Source of the DNA: Serratia proteamaculans_D
GTDB taxonomy: Bacteria > Pseudomonadota > Gammaproteobacteria > Enterobacterales > Enterobacteriaceae
DNA length: 64,000 bases
Reading direction: 5' to 3' (one strand)
NCBI RefSeq assembly: GCF_049959315.1
Contig: NZ_CP188201.1
In this document: positions 17,905 to 27,598 of the stretch, in pieces
Position numbering within the stretch: position 1 is the first letter of the stretch
How the letters are laid out: every line of letters starts with the position of its first letter
Notes under the pieces: model-generated
Seen by the model: only the letters and a program-made list of their open reading frames with translations
Told to the model about the DNA's origin: nothing
The model's database searches: none
Position numbers and translations under genes: made by a program

Positions 17905-19197
17905 TTATTTGTTTTTCACCTGGGACTTGAAGTCACGCTCGGCATAGCCGGTGTACAACTGGCGCGGACGGGCAATCTTGATGCCTTCGTCATGCATTTC
18001 GTTCCAGTGTGCAATCCAGCCGATGGTACGGGCGATGGCAAAGATAACGGTGAACATGGAAGAAGGGATCCCCATCGCCTTCAGGATGATGCCTGAATAG
18101 AAGTCGACGTTCGGATACAGTTTCTTCTCGATGAAGTACGGGTCGTTCAGCGCGATGTGTTCCAGCTCCATCGCCACTTGCAACAGGTTGTCGTCCTTCT
18201 TGTTCAGCTCTTTCAGCACTTCGTGACAGGTTTCGCGCATCACGGTGGCGCGTGGGTCGTAGTTCTTGTACACGCGGTGGCCGAAGCCCATCAGACGGAA
18301 CGAGTCGTTCTTGTCCTTGGCACGCTTGATGAACTCAGGAATGTGCTCAACGGTTTTGATCTCTTCCAGCATCTTCAGTGCGGCTTCGTTGGCGCCGCCG
18401 TGTGCCGGGCCCCACAGTGAAGCGATACCGGCAGCGATACAGGCAAACGGGTTAGCGCCTGAAGAACCTGCGGTACGTACGGTAGAAGTGGACGCATTTT
18501 GCTCGTGGTCTGCGTGCAGGATCAGGATGCGATCCATTGCGCGTTCCAGCACAGGGTTCACCACGTATTCTTCGCACGGGGTGGCAAACATCATATGCAG
18601 GAAGTTACCGGCATAGGACAGCTCGTTACGTGGATAAACGAACGGCTGACCCAGCGAATATTTGTAACACATGGCCGCCACGGTAGGCATTTTGGACAGC
18701 AGGCGGAACGCGGTGATCTCGCGGTGACGCTCGTTGTTGACGTCCAGTGCATCGTGGTAGAACGCCGCCAGGGCGCCGGTCACACCGCACAGTACCGCCA
18801 TTGGGTGTGAGTCACGACGGAAGCCACGGAACAGATGGGTGATCTGGTCGTGGATCATGGTGTGACGGGTCACGGTAGTTTTGAAGGTCTCGAACTCTTC
18901 TGCGGTCGGTGTTTCGCCGTACAAAAGGATGTAGCACACTTCCAGATAGGAAGACTCTTTCGCCAGCTGTTCGATCGGGAAGCCGCGGTGCAGCAGTACG
19001 CCTTTGTCACCGTCGATAAAAGTGATTTTGGATTCGCAGGAAGCGGTAGAGGTAAAGCCGGGATCAAACGTGAAATAACCTTTGGAGCCCAGGGCGCGGA
19101 CATCGAGGACATCGGGGCCCAGTGTCGGGGTTAATACGCCCAGTTCGATTGGAGCTTCACCATCATTAATGGTTAGCGTCGCTTTCTTATCAGTCAT
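17905..19197 (-). CDS. gltA: Citrate synthase (type II, hexameric)
   Basis: A 430-residue protein (E. coli GltA 427). Family signatures are visible, including the active-site regions ILHADHEQNASTSTVR, GPAHGGANEAALKMLEEI, FGHRVYKNYDPRA and FYSGIILKAMGIP. It condenses acetyl-CoA with oxaloacetate, the entry to the TCA cycle. It is transcribed divergently from sdhCDAB across a 733-nt control region and converges on nei. Confidence 0.97.
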   Translation of the reverse strand: MTDKKATLTINDGEAPIELGVLTPTLGPDVLDVRALGSKGYFTFDPGFTSTASCESKITFIDGDKGVLLHRGFPIEQLAKESSYLEVCYILLYGETPTAEEFETFKTTVTRHTMIHDQITHLFRGFRRDSHPMAVLCGVTGALAAFYHDALDVNNERHREITAFRLLSKMPTVAAMCYKYSLGQPFVYPRNELSYAGNFLHMMFATPCEEYVVNPVLERAMDRILILHADHEQNASTSTVRTAGSSGANPFACIAAGIASLWGPAHGGANEAALKMLEEIKTVEHIPEFIKRAKDKNDSFRLMGFGHRVYKNYDPRATVMRETCHEVLKELNKKDDNLLQVAMELEHIALNDPYFIEKKLYPNVDFYSGIILKAMGIPSSMFTVIFAIARTIGWIAHWNEMHDEGIKIARPRQLYTGYAERDFKSQVKNK

Positions 19198-19617
19198 TTA
19201 CAGTCTCCTTTGCGCCTTATTTTAAAAACCTCTAACAACTGAAATACCTTAATTCTCCTCAGGTTGCCCGCAAAAAATGGAGCGGACGCTAACTCTGTGA
19301 GCGACTGCGCAAATGCGCGGGTAGGGTACAGAGTGCTAACCAGGCGAACGAGGTGGGTGACCAGTTGTTAACGATTCATCGGAATTCGTTATGTTCTGTT
19401 AATCTTACCTACGACGTGTTCGGGGGTGGTTGAACCTATCCCAATAAACTGTTTTATATGCCTTATTTGTTCTCGTCTGCGGTGATGTGCTGCAAACGTG
19501 ACCGGCAAAAACCGCCATTGGGATAGGTTCTTTCAAATACACTGTTGCACATCCTGAACATCGGGGGAAGTGTATCTGCTGACCTATAGCGCATCATAGG
19601 GCCGTTTGTGCCCCTAT

Positions 19618-19646
19618 ATGTAATGGAATTGTTGATCTCTTGTCAA
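19618..19646 (-). promoter_or_regulatory. gltA: Candidate gltA promoter
   Basis: On the minus strand, -35 TTGACA (19646-19641) and -10 TTACAT (19623-19618) are spaced by 17 nt, about 420 nt before the gltA ATG. A second -10-like TATAGG overlaps slightly downstream. A long gltA leader is also known in E. coli. Confidence 0.5.
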
Positions 19647-19680
19647 ATCAGATAATTAATTTTATGCTAATTGTGAAATC

Positions 19681-19696
19681 CGTGATCTAAATCACT
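19681..19696. promoter_or_regulatory. CRP-type site between gltA and sdhC
   Basis: CGTGATCTAAATCACT is a near-perfect palindrome (GTGAT / ATCAC) of the CRP class. Its centre is about 80 nt upstream of the predicted sdhC start of transcription, compatible with activation by cAMP-CRP. Confidence 0.6.
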
Positions 19697-19733
19697 GTTC
19701 GGGGGAAATGTTACCAAAGGGATTGTATGGGAA

Positions 19734-19762
19734 TTGTAATCAGAATGTGATCCTCCTATACT
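19734..19762 (+). promoter_or_regulatory. sdhC: sdhC promoter
   Basis: -35 TTGTAA (19734-19739) and -10 TATACT (19757-19762) with an ideal 17-nt spacer. This is the best sigma-70 match in the gap facing sdhC. Confidence 0.7.
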
Positions 19763-19930
19763 GCCGCCAGGTCTCCGGGATACCCTGAAGTAGGAGCACC
19801 CAGCGTTATAACTACGCGCCGTTTAAGCACAGAGGATGTTGTTGTTTGAGCGCGTGACGTGTGAGGGTTTTGGCTCTTAACGCTGTCTGATCCCCGCCCA
19901 GGCCGGAGGAAGGAAAATAATAAGAGCTGT

Positions 19931-20320
19931 GTGGGCAAAAACGTGAAAAAACAAAGACCTGTCAACCTGGATCTGCAAACGATTCAGTTTCCCGTAACTG
20001 CGATAGCGTCCATCTTACACCGAGTCTCTGGCGTAATTACCTTCGTTGCCGTGGGTATCCTCCTCTGGCTGCTGGGCCTGTCACTCTCTTCCCAAGAGGG
20101 TTTCATGCAGGCTGCTGCCATCATGAATAGCTTCGTTGTCAAATTCATATTCTGGGGCATCCTCACTGCGCTGGCCTATCACATTTGCGGTGGCATTCGC
20201 CACTTGTTAATGGATTTTGGCTATATCGAAGAGAGTTTAGCCGCCGGTACCCGTTCTGCCCAGGTGGCAATCGGTCTGACCGTCGTGCTGTCAGTTCTGG
20301 CTGGAGTCCTCGTATGGTAA
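19931..20320 (+). CDS. sdhC: Succinate dehydrogenase cytochrome b556 subunit, GTG start
   Basis: A 129-residue membrane protein closely matching E. coli SdhC (NVKKQRPVNLDLQTI, ITAIASILHRVSGVITF with heme/quinone region residues, ending LSVLAGVLVW). Three hydrophobic helices are seen. The GTG at 19931 gives the expected length; the Shine-Dalgarno is weak (GGAGGAAGG lies 17 nt upstream). Its stop overlaps sdhD by 7 nt. Confidence 0.94.
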   Translation: MGKNVKKQRPVNLDLQTIQFPVTAIASILHRVSGVITFVAVGILLWLLGLSLSSQEGFMQAAAIMNSFVVKFIFWGILTALAYHICGGIRHLLMDFGYIEESLAAGTRSAQVAIGLTVVLSVLAGVLVW

Positions 20321-20661
20321 ACAATGTTTCTGCATTAGGACGCAACGGCGTACACGATTGGTTGTTACTGCGTGCTTCCGCTATCGTCATCACCCTGTAT
20401 GTTCTGTATATCCTGGGCTTCTTTGTCACGGCTCCGGATCTCACCTACGAAATCTGGCGCGGCTTCTTCGCCACTTCTATTACGAAAGTGTTCACGCTGC
20501 TGACGCTGCTGTCGATTCTGGCTCACGCCTGGATCGGGTTGTGGCAGGTGCTGACGGATTACGTCAAGCCGGTAGCGGTACGTCTGGTGTTGCAACTGGC
20601 GATCGTTGTCGTGTTGCTGGTCTATTTACTGTACGGAACAATCGTAGTGTGGGGTGCGTAA
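20314..20661 (+). CDS. sdhD: Succinate dehydrogenase membrane anchor subunit
   Basis: A 115-residue three-helix protein with the SdhD motif ASALGRNGVHDWLLLRASAI-like start and SILAHAWIGLWQVLTDYVK, which holds the heme-ligand His. It overlaps the end of sdhC and its stop is one base before the sdhA start, so translation is coupled. With SdhC it forms the quinone site of complex II. Confidence 0.95.
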   Translation: MVNNVSALGRNGVHDWLLLRASAIVITLYVLYILGFFVTAPDLTYEIWRGFFATSITKVFTLLTLLSILAHAWIGLWQVLTDYVKPVAVRLVLQLAIVVVLLVYLLYGTIVVWGA

Positions 20662-20662
20662 G

Positions 20663-22429
20663 ATGAAACTGCCGGTCAGAGAGTTTGATGCTGTAGTTAT
20701 CGGTGCAGGCGGCGCAGGTATGCGCGCGGCACTGCAAATTTCTCAAGCGGGTTCTTCTTGTGCCCTGCTGTCCAAAGTATTCCCGACCCGTTCCCATACC
20801 GTGTCTGCACAGGGTGGCATTACCGTAGCCCTGGGTAACAACCACGAAGATAACTGGGAATGGCATATGTATGACACGGTGAAAGGTTCCGATTATATCG
20901 GTGACCAGGACGCCATTGAGTATATGTGTAAAACCGGCCCGGAAGCGGTTCTGGAGCTGGAGCATATGGGGCTGCCGTTCTCCCGTACCGACGATGGCCG
21001 CATCTATCAGCGCCCATTCGGCGGCCAGTCACTGAATTTCGGTGGCGAGCAGGCAGCACGTACCGCTGCGGCGGCTGACCGTACCGGTCATGCTCTGCTG
21101 CACACCCTGTATCAGCAGAACCTGAAAAATCACACCACTATCTTCTCCGAGTGGTATGCGCTGGATCTGGTGAAAAACCAGGATGGCGCGGTGGTTGGCA
21201 CCACGGCTATCTGCATTGAAACCGGTGAAGTGGTTTACTTCAAAGCCAAGGCTACCGTTCTGGCGACCGGCGGTGCAGGCCGTATTTACCAGTCCACCAC
21301 CAACGCCCATATCAACACCGGTGACGGTGTCGGCATGGCGCTACGCGCCGGCGTGCCGGTGCAGGACATGGAAATGTGGCAGTTCCACCCGACCGGTATC
21401 GCCGGTGCCGGGGTTCTGGTGACCGAAGGTTGTCGTGGTGAAGGCGGTTATCTGCTGAATAAACACGGCGAGCGTTTCATGGAGCGCTATGCGCCGAACG
21501 CCAAAGACCTGGCGGGCCGTGATGTCGTCGCCCGTTCGATCATGATTGAAATCCGCGAAGGCCGTGGTTGTGACGGTCCGTGGGGCCCACACGTTAAGCT
21601 GAAACTCGATCACCTGGGTAAAGAAGTGCTGGAATCCCGCCTGCCGGGCATTCTGGAACTGTCGCGCACCTTCGCGCACGTCGATCCAGTGAAAGAGCCT
21701 ATCCCGGTTATTCCAACCTGCCACTACATGATGGGCGGTATTCCGACCAAAGTGACCGGCCAGGCGTTGACCGTGAACGAGAAAGGCGAAGACGTGGTGA
21801 TCCCGGGGCTGTTCGCCGTGGGCGAAATTGCCTGCGTATCGGTGCACGGCGCCAACCGTCTGGGCGGCAACTCGCTGCTGGATCTGGTGGTGTTCGGTCG
21901 TGCTGCCGGCATGCATCTGCAGGAGTCCATCCTGGAGCAGGGTGCCAGCCGTGAAGCCAGCGAATCCGATGTAGAAGCGTCGCTGGATCGTCTGAACCGC
22001 TGGAACAACACCCGTTCAGGTGAAGATCCGGTTGAAATCCGCAAAGCGCTGCAAGCCTGTATGCAACACAACTTCTCGGTATTCCGTGAAGGTGATGCGA
22101 TGGCGAAAGGGCTGGAAGAACTCAAAGAGATCCGTGAACGTCTGAAGAACGCACGTCTGGACGATACCTCCAGCGAATTCAACACCCAGCGCATCGAATG
22201 TCTGGAGTTGGATAACCTGATGGAGACCGCGTTTTCCACCGCCGTGTCGGCCAACTTCCGTACCGAGAGCCGTGGCGCGCACAGCCGCTTCGACTTCCCG
22301 GAACGTGATGATGCCAACTGGCTGTGTCACTCGCTGTATCAGCCGCAATCGGAAAGCATGACGCGTCGTGAAGTGAACATGCAACCGAAGCTGCGCCCGG
22401 CATTCCCGCCGAAAGTGCGTTCTTACTAA
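20663..22429 (+). CDS. sdhA: Succinate dehydrogenase flavoprotein subunit
   Basis: A 588-residue flavoprotein, exactly the E. coli length. FAD-binding VIGAGGAGMRAALQISQAG at the N-terminus, the FAD-linked His in TRSHTVSAQGGI (about residue 45), the substrate region MEMWQFHPTGIAGAG and HGANRLGGNSLLDLVVFGR near residue 400 are present. ATG 20663 gives MKLPVREFDAVVIG; an upstream GTG at 20654 is not favoured. Confidence 0.97.
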   Translation: MKLPVREFDAVVIGAGGAGMRAALQISQAGSSCALLSKVFPTRSHTVSAQGGITVALGNNHEDNWEWHMYDTVKGSDYIGDQDAIEYMCKTGPEAVLELEHMGLPFSRTDDGRIYQRPFGGQSLNFGGEQAARTAAAADRTGHALLHTLYQQNLKNHTTIFSEWYALDLVKNQDGAVVGTTAICIETGEVVYFKAKATVLATGGAGRIYQSTTNAHINTGDGVGMALRAGVPVQDMEMWQFHPTGIAGAGVLVTEGCRGEGGYLLNKHGERFMERYAPNAKDLAGRDVVARSIMIEIREGRGCDGPWGPHVKLKLDHLGKEVLESRLPGILELSRTFAHVDPVKEPIPVIPTCHYMMGGIPTKVTGQALTVNEKGEDVVIPGLFAVGEIACVSVHGANRLGGNSLLDLVVFGRAAGMHLQESILEQGASREASESDVEASLDRLNRWNNTRSGEDPVEIRKALQACMQHNFSVFREGDAMAKGLEELKEIRERLKNARLDDTSSEFNTQRIECLELDNLMETAFSTAVSANFRTESRGAHSRFDFPERDDANWLCHSLYQPQSESMTRREVNMQPKLRPAFPPKVRSY

Positions 22430-22445
22430 TTGCGGAGATCGATTG

Positions 22446-23162
22446 ATGAAACTCGAATTTTCAATTTATCGCTACAATCCGGATGTTGATGACGCTCCGC
22501 ACATGCAGGACTACAGCCTGGAAGCGGAAGAAGGTCGCGACATGATGTTGCTGGATGCGTTAATCCAGCTGAAAGAAAAAGATCCAAGCCTGTCGTTCCG
22601 TCGTTCCTGCCGTGAAGGCGTGTGTGGTTCCGATGGGATCAACATGAACGGCAAAAACGGCCTGGCCTGTATCACACCGGTGTCGTCGCTGACCAAAGGC
22701 AACAAAAAGATTGTGATCCGTCCGTTGCCGGGCTTGCCGGTAGTGCGCGATCTGGTGGTCGATATGGGTCAGTTCTACACCCAATATGAAAAGATCAAGC
22801 CTTTCCTGCAGAACGACGGCAAGAACCCGCCGGCACGTGAGCACCTGCAATCCCCGGAAGAGCGTGCCAAGCTCGATGGTCTGTACGAGTGCATTTTATG
22901 CGCTTGTTGTTCGACTTCTTGCCCGTCATTCTGGTGGAATCCTGACAAGTTTATCGGCCCGGCTGGCCTGTTGGCGGCGTACCGTTTCCTGATTGACAGC
23001 CGTGATACGGAAACGGAAGAACGTTTAGACGATCTGGACGACGCTTTCAGTGTTTTCCGCTGCCATAGCATTATGAATTGTGTCAGTGTATGTCCTAAGG
23101 GCTTGAATCCGACCCGTGCAATCGGTCATATCAAGTCTATGCTGCTGCAACGCGGCGCATAA
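22446..23162 (+). CDS. sdhB: Succinate dehydrogenase iron-sulfur subunit
   Basis: A 238-residue protein, as in E. coli. Cysteines for the 2Fe-2S centre are in FRRSCREGVCGSDG...LAC, and those for the 4Fe-4S and 3Fe-4S centres in CILCACCSTSCPS and CHSIMNCVSVCPKGLNP. ATG 22446 (not the preceding TTG) gives the known N-terminus MKLEFSIYRYNPDVDD. It passes electrons from SdhA to quinone. Confidence 0.97.
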   Translation: MKLEFSIYRYNPDVDDAPHMQDYSLEAEEGRDMMLLDALIQLKEKDPSLSFRRSCREGVCGSDGINMNGKNGLACITPVSSLTKGNKKIVIRPLPGLPVVRDLVVDMGQFYTQYEKIKPFLQNDGKNPPAREHLQSPEERAKLDGLYECILCACCSTSCPSFWWNPDKFIGPAGLLAAYRFLIDSRDTETEERLDDLDDAFSVFRCHSIMNCVSVCPKGLNPTRAIGHIKSMLLQRGA

Positions 23163-23177
23163 ATGGAATGAGATGCT

Positions 23178-23198
23178 GCGCCGGGCAGTTTCCGGCGC
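23178..23198 (+). repeat. Short hairpin after sdhB
   Basis: GCGCCGG / CCGGCGC, a perfect 7-bp stem with a 7-nt loop, 15 nt after the sdhB stop. No T-run follows, so it may act in mRNA stabilisation or processing rather than termination; sdh-suc transcripts are known to be processed in E. coli. Confidence 0.55.
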
Positions 23199-23212
23199 AC
23201 ATCAACGAGGAG

Positions 23213-23284
23213 GGAACCTCTAAAAACTGACCCGCGGCTGCGGCGCTAAGCAGCCTGGTTCGCCCGCCGGTTTTTAGAGGTTCC
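23213..23284 (+). repeat. 72-bp long inverted repeat between sdhB and sucA
   Basis: Perfect 15-bp arms, GGAACCTCTAAAAAC (23213-23227) and its complement (23270-23284), enclose 42 nt that contain their own stem GGCTGC / GCAGCC. The compact size and layered palindrome resemble enterobacterial miniature repeats of the REP/ERIC kind, though it matches none that I recognise. It sits inside the transcribed sdh-suc region, so the RNA would form a strong cruciform-like hairpin. Confidence 0.75.
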
Positions 23285-23438
23285 TTGTAAGGGACCGCAA
23301 GGTCCATAGCAGAACGTACCGTGCCTTTCTTTTGGCTAAAAGTACGTCGAGTGAACCGTTTCTACGGCAAACCGTATCCATCACGGTAATTATGTTAACC
23401 ACGGCGAAAACTAAAGCTTCAAAGCTTAAGGGATCATG

Positions 23439-26252
23439 ATGCAGAACGGCGCAATGAAGGCCTGGCTGGATTCCTCCTATCTGGCGGGCGCGAACCAGTC
23501 TTACATAGAACAGCTCTATGAAGACTTCTTAACCGATCCGGGCTCCGTTGAAGATAGCTGGCGTTCCATTTTTCAACAGCTACCAACCGCGGGTGTAAAA
23601 CCCGATCAGCTTCACTCTCAAACGCGTGACTACTTCCGCCGCCTGGCGAAAGACTCCGCGCGTTACAACACCACCATCAACGATCCAGACACCGACGCCA
23701 AACAGGTCAAGGTACTGCAGCTGATTAACGCCTTCCGTTTCCGCGGACATCAGCATGCCAACCTCGATCCGCTCGGTCTGTGGCAGCGTGAGCAAGTTCC
23801 TGACCTTGAACCCGCCTACCACAACCTGACCGAAGCCGACTTCCAGGAAACCTTCAACGTGGGTTCTTTCGCCATCGGCAAAGAAACCATGAAGCTGGGC
23901 GACCTGTACGCTGCGCTGAAGCAGACCTACTGCGGCTCGATCGGTGCGGAATACATGCACATCACCAATACCGAAGAGAAACGCTGGATCCAGCAGCGCA
24001 TTGAATCGGTGGTGGGGCACGCCAGCTTTACCCATGACGAGAAGCGCCGTTTCCTGAACGAGCTGACCGCAGCGGAAGGTCTGGAACGTTACCTCGGCGC
24101 CAAATTCCCAGGGGCAAAACGCTTCTCGCTGGAAGGTGGCGATGCGCTGGTGCCCATGCTCAAAGAGATGGTGCGCCACGCCGGTAAGAACGGCACGCGT
24201 GAAGTGGTGTTGGGCATGGCCCACCGCGGTCGTCTGAACGTGTTGATCAACGTGCTGGGTAAAAAACCTGCCGACCTGTTCGACGAGTTTGCCGGCAAGC
24301 ATAAAGAACACCTCGGCACAGGTGACGTGAAATATCACCAGGGCTTCTCCTCTGACGTAGAAACCGAAGGCGGCATGGTTCACCTGGCGCTGGCGTTTAA
24401 CCCGTCGCACCTGGAGATCGTCAGCCCGGTAGTTATGGGTTCCGTACGTGCCCGTCGTGACCGTCTGGACGAAGCGCGCAGCAACATGGTACTGCCAATC
24501 ACCATCCACGGTGACGCCGCTATTACCGGCCAGGGCGTGGTTCAGGAAACCCTGAACATGTCGCAGGCTCGCGGTTACGAAGTGGGTGGCACGGTACGTA
24601 TCGTGATCAACAACCAGGTTGGTTTCACCACCTCCAACCCGCTGGATGCGCGTTCTACCGAATACTGTACTGACATCGCCAAGATGGTGCAGTCGCCGAT
24701 CTTCCACGTCAATGCTGACGATCCGGAAGCGGTGGCCTTTGTTACCCGTCTGGCGTTGGATTTCCGTAACACCTTCAAACGTGACGTGATGATCGATCTG
24801 GTCTGCTACCGTCGCCACGGGCATAACGAGGCCGATGAGCCAAGTGCAACCCAGCCGGTGATGTACCAGAAGATCAAGAAACACCCAACGCCGCGCAAGA
24901 TTTATGCTGACGTGCTGACCGAACAAAAAGTCGCCAGCCTGGAAGATGCCACGGAAATGGTCAACCTGTACCGTGATGCACTCGACCGCGGTGATTGCGT
25001 GGTTGAAGAGTGGCGTCCGATGAACCTGCACTCCTTTACCTGGTCGCCGTACCTCAACCACGAGTGGGACGAAGAGTACCCAAGCAAGGTTGAAATGAAG
25101 CGCCTGCAGGAACTGGCCCGTCGCATCAGCACCGCGCCGGAAGCTATTGAAATGCAGTCACGCGTAGCGAAAATCTACGGTGACCGCGCCGAGATGGCTG
25201 CAGGCAATAAAGCGTTCGACTGGGGCGCAGCGGAAACGCTGGCTTACGCCACTTTGGTTGACGAAGGCATTCCAATCCGCCTTTCCGGTGAAGATGCCGG
25301 TCGCGGTACCTTCTTCCACCGTCATGCGGTGGTGCACAACCAGAAAAATGGTTCGGTCTACGTGCCACTGGCCAATGTCCACAGCGGGCAGGGCGAGTTC
25401 AAGGTTTGGGACTCCGTACTGTCTGAAGAAGCCGTTCTGGCGTTCGAATATGGCTATGCCACCGCAGAACCTCGCACCCTGACCATCTGGGAAGCGCAGT
25501 TCGGTGACTTCGCCAACGGCGCTCAGGTGGTGATCGACCAGTTCATCAGCTCCGGCGAGCAGAAATGGGGCCGTATGTGTGGCCTGGTGATGCTGCTGCC
25601 GCACGGTTACGAAGGCCAGGGTCCAGAGCACTCCTCTGCGCGTCTGGAACGTTACCTGCAGCTGTGTGCTGAGCAGAATATGCAGGTGTGCATCCCGTCC
25701 ACCCCGGCACAGGTTTACCATATGCTGCGTCGTCAGGCGCTGCGCGGTATGCGCCGTCCGTTGGTGGTGATGTCACCGAAATCTCTGCTGCGTCATCCGC
25801 TGGCAACGTCTTCTCTGGAAGAGCTGGCTAACGGCACCTTCCTGCCGGCGATTGGCGAAATTGACGATTTGGATCCGAAAGCGGTCAAACGCGTGGTGCT
25901 GTGCTCCGGTAAGGTCTATTACGATCTGCTGGAACAGCGTCGCAAGAACGACCAGAAAGACGTGGCCATCGTACGTATCGAGCAGCTGTATCCGTTCCCG
26001 CATCAGGCCCTTCAGGCGGTGCTGGAGAAGTATGCTCACGTGCATGATTTCGTCTGGTGTCAGGAAGAGCCGCTGAACCAGGGTGCCTGGTACTGCAGTC
26101 AACACAACTTCCGTGAAGTGGTGCCGTTCGGGGCTTCTTTACGTTACGCAGGACGTCCAGCCTCTGCCTCTCCGGCAGTGGGTTATATGTCCGTACACCA
26201 GAAGCAGCAACAGGCTCTGGTTAATGACGCGCTGAATATTGTTAAAGATTAA
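23439..26252 (+). CDS. sucA: 2-oxoglutarate dehydrogenase E1 component
   Basis: A 937-residue protein highly similar to E. coli SucA (933). The thiamin-diphosphate region (VVLGMAHRGRLNVLINVLGK; HGDAAITGQGVVQETLNMS) and the C-terminal HSSARLERYLQLCAEQNMQ are intact. Two ATGs are adjacent (23436 and 23439); the second has better spacing from AAGGG and gives the known MQN start. It decarboxylates 2-oxoglutarate within the OGDH complex together with SucB. Confidence 0.97.
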   Translation: MQNGAMKAWLDSSYLAGANQSYIEQLYEDFLTDPGSVEDSWRSIFQQLPTAGVKPDQLHSQTRDYFRRLAKDSARYNTTINDPDTDAKQVKVLQLINAFRFRGHQHANLDPLGLWQREQVPDLEPAYHNLTEADFQETFNVGSFAIGKETMKLGDLYAALKQTYCGSIGAEYMHITNTEEKRWIQQRIESVVGHASFTHDEKRRFLNELTAAEGLERYLGAKFPGAKRFSLEGGDALVPMLKEMVRHAGKNGTREVVLGMAHRGRLNVLINVLGKKPADLFDEFAGKHKEHLGTGDVKYHQGFSSDVETEGGMVHLALAFNPSHLEIVSPVVMGSVRARRDRLDEARSNMVLPITIHGDAAITGQGVVQETLNMSQARGYEVGGTVRIVINNQVGFTTSNPLDARSTEYCTDIAKMVQSPIFHVNADDPEAVAFVTRLALDFRNTFKRDVMIDLVCYRRHGHNEADEPSATQPVMYQKIKKHPTPRKIYADVLTEQKVASLEDATEMVNLYRDALDRGDCVVEEWRPMNLHSFTWSPYLNHEWDEEYPSKVEMKRLQELARRISTAPEAIEMQSRVAKIYGDRAEMAAGNKAFDWGAAETLAYATLVDEGIPIRLSGEDAGRGTFFHRHAVVHNQKNGSVYVPLANVHSGQGEFKVWDSVLSEEAVLAFEYGYATAEPRTLTIWEAQFGDFANGAQVVIDQFISSGEQKWGRMCGLVMLLPHGYEGQGPEHSSARLERYLQLCAEQNMQVCIPSTPAQVYHMLRRQALRGMRRPLVVMSPKSLLRHPLATSSLEELANGTFLPAIGEIDDLDPKAVKRVVLCSGKVYYDLLEQRRKNDQKDVAIVRIEQLYPFPHQALQAVLEKYAHVHDFVWCQEEPLNQGAWYCSQHNFREVVPFGASLRYAGRPASASPAVGYMSVHQKQQQALVNDALNIVKD

Positions 26253-26263
26253 GGGAAAGCTAA

Positions 26264-27478
26264 ATGAGTAGCGTAGATATTCTGGTTCCTGACCTTCCTG
26301 AATCGGTTGCCGATGCGACCGTCGCCACCTGGCACAAGAAACCAGGTGACAGCGTCCAGCGTGACGAAGTTCTGGTTGAAATCGAAACTGACAAAGTGGT
26401 GCTGGAAGTTCCGGCCAGCGAAGCAGGCATTCTGGATGCGATCGTGGAAGAAGAAGGCGCAACCGTGCTTTCTCGCCAGATCCTTGGCCGTATTCGTCCG
26501 GGCGACAGCTCTGGCAAGCCGACCGAAGAAAAAAGCCAGGCTAAAGAAGCCACTCCAGCCCAGCGCGCAACCGCCAGCCTGGAAGAAGAAAGCAACGACG
26601 CACTCAGCCCGGCTATCCGCCGCCTGATTGCCGAACACGACCTCGATGCAGCTGCCATTAAAGGCAGCGGCGTGGGTGGCCGTATCACCCGTGAAGACGT
26701 GGAAGCGCACCTGGCCAACGGCAAGAAAGCCGACAAGCCGGCCGCCGTTGAAGCCGCCCCGCAGCCTGCTCTGAGCGGCCGCAGTGAGAAGCGTGTTCCT
26801 ATGACCCGTCTGCGCAAGCGCGTGGCCGAGCGCCTGTTGGAAGCGAAGAACAGCACTGCGATGCTGACAACCTTCAACGAAATCAACATGCAGCCGATCA
26901 TGGACATGCGCAAGCAGTACGGTGAAGCCTTCGAAAAACGCCACGGTGTCCGTCTGGGCTTCATGTCCTTCTACATCAAGGCGGTGGTTGAAGCGCTGAA
27001 ACGCTTCCCGGAAGTGAACGCTTCTATCGACGGCACCGACGTGGTGTACCACAACTACTTCGATATCAGCATTGCGGTATCTACTCCTCGTGGCCTGGTG
27101 ACCCCGGTGCTGCGCGATGTAGACAGCATGAGCATGGCGGACATCGAGAAGAAAATCAAAGAACTGGCAGTTAAAGGCCGTGATGGCAAATTGACTGTGG
27201 AAGAGCTGACCGGCGGTAACTTCACCATTACCAACGGCGGCGTATTCGGTTCACTGATGTCTACCCCGATCATCAACCCACCGCAGAGCGCCATCCTGGG
27301 CATGCACGCCATTAAAGATCGCCCAATGGCGGTGAAAGGCCAGGTTGTGATCTTGCCGATGATGTATCTGGCACTGTCTTACGACCACCGCCTGATCGAC
27401 GGTAAAGAATCCGTCGGTTACCTGGTGACGGTTAAAGAGATGCTGGAAGATCCGGCTCGTCTGCTGCTGGACGTTTAG
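26264..27478 (+). CDS. sucB: Dihydrolipoyl succinyltransferase (E2)
   Basis: A 404-residue E2. The lipoyl domain is at the N-terminus with the lipoyl-lysine motif EIETDKVVLEVPA (about residue 43). It is followed by an Ala/Lys-rich linker, a peripheral-subunit-binding domain (LSPAIRRLIAEHDLD) and the catalytic domain with the active-site SYDHRLIDGKE near residue 375. It starts 11 nt after sucA. Confidence 0.97.
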   Translation: MSSVDILVPDLPESVADATVATWHKKPGDSVQRDEVLVEIETDKVVLEVPASEAGILDAIVEEEGATVLSRQILGRIRPGDSSGKPTEEKSQAKEATPAQRATASLEEESNDALSPAIRRLIAEHDLDAAAIKGSGVGGRITREDVEAHLANGKKADKPAAVEAAPQPALSGRSEKRVPMTRLRKRVAERLLEAKNSTAMLTTFNEINMQPIMDMRKQYGEAFEKRHGVRLGFMSFYIKAVVEALKRFPEVNASIDGTDVVYHNYFDISIAVSTPRGLVTPVLRDVDSMSMADIEKKIKELAVKGRDGKLTVEELTGGNFTITNGGVFGSLMSTPIINPPQSAILGMHAIKDRPMAVKGQVVILPMMYLALSYDHRLIDGKESVGYLVTVKEMLEDPARLLLDV

Positions 27479-27598
27479 TAACCCTGATGGGCGCGGTACG
27501 CCGCGCCCACACTCTGTGCTATGTGGCCGACTAAAGTCATGCGGTTTTCCGCCAAAATGGCTCGGCTAAAACCTTCAGAACTGAATGGATAGAACATC

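Larger units (their letters stand above)
19198..19930. other. Divergent gltA-sdhC control region
   Basis: No gene is supported in this 733-nt gap. It holds candidate promoters for both directions and a CRP-like site (listed separately). The stretch 19763-19930 would be a leader of about 160 nt for sdhC. Regulation by ArcA and CRP is known for the E. coli counterparts; I did not assign ArcA sites. Confidence 0.7.

Noticed and set aside
23580..25061. Long minus-strand ORF (493 codons) inside sucA
   Set aside because: Shadow of a highly conserved, codon-biased gene; composition (His, Val, Gln-rich) and lack of ribosome site argue against coding.
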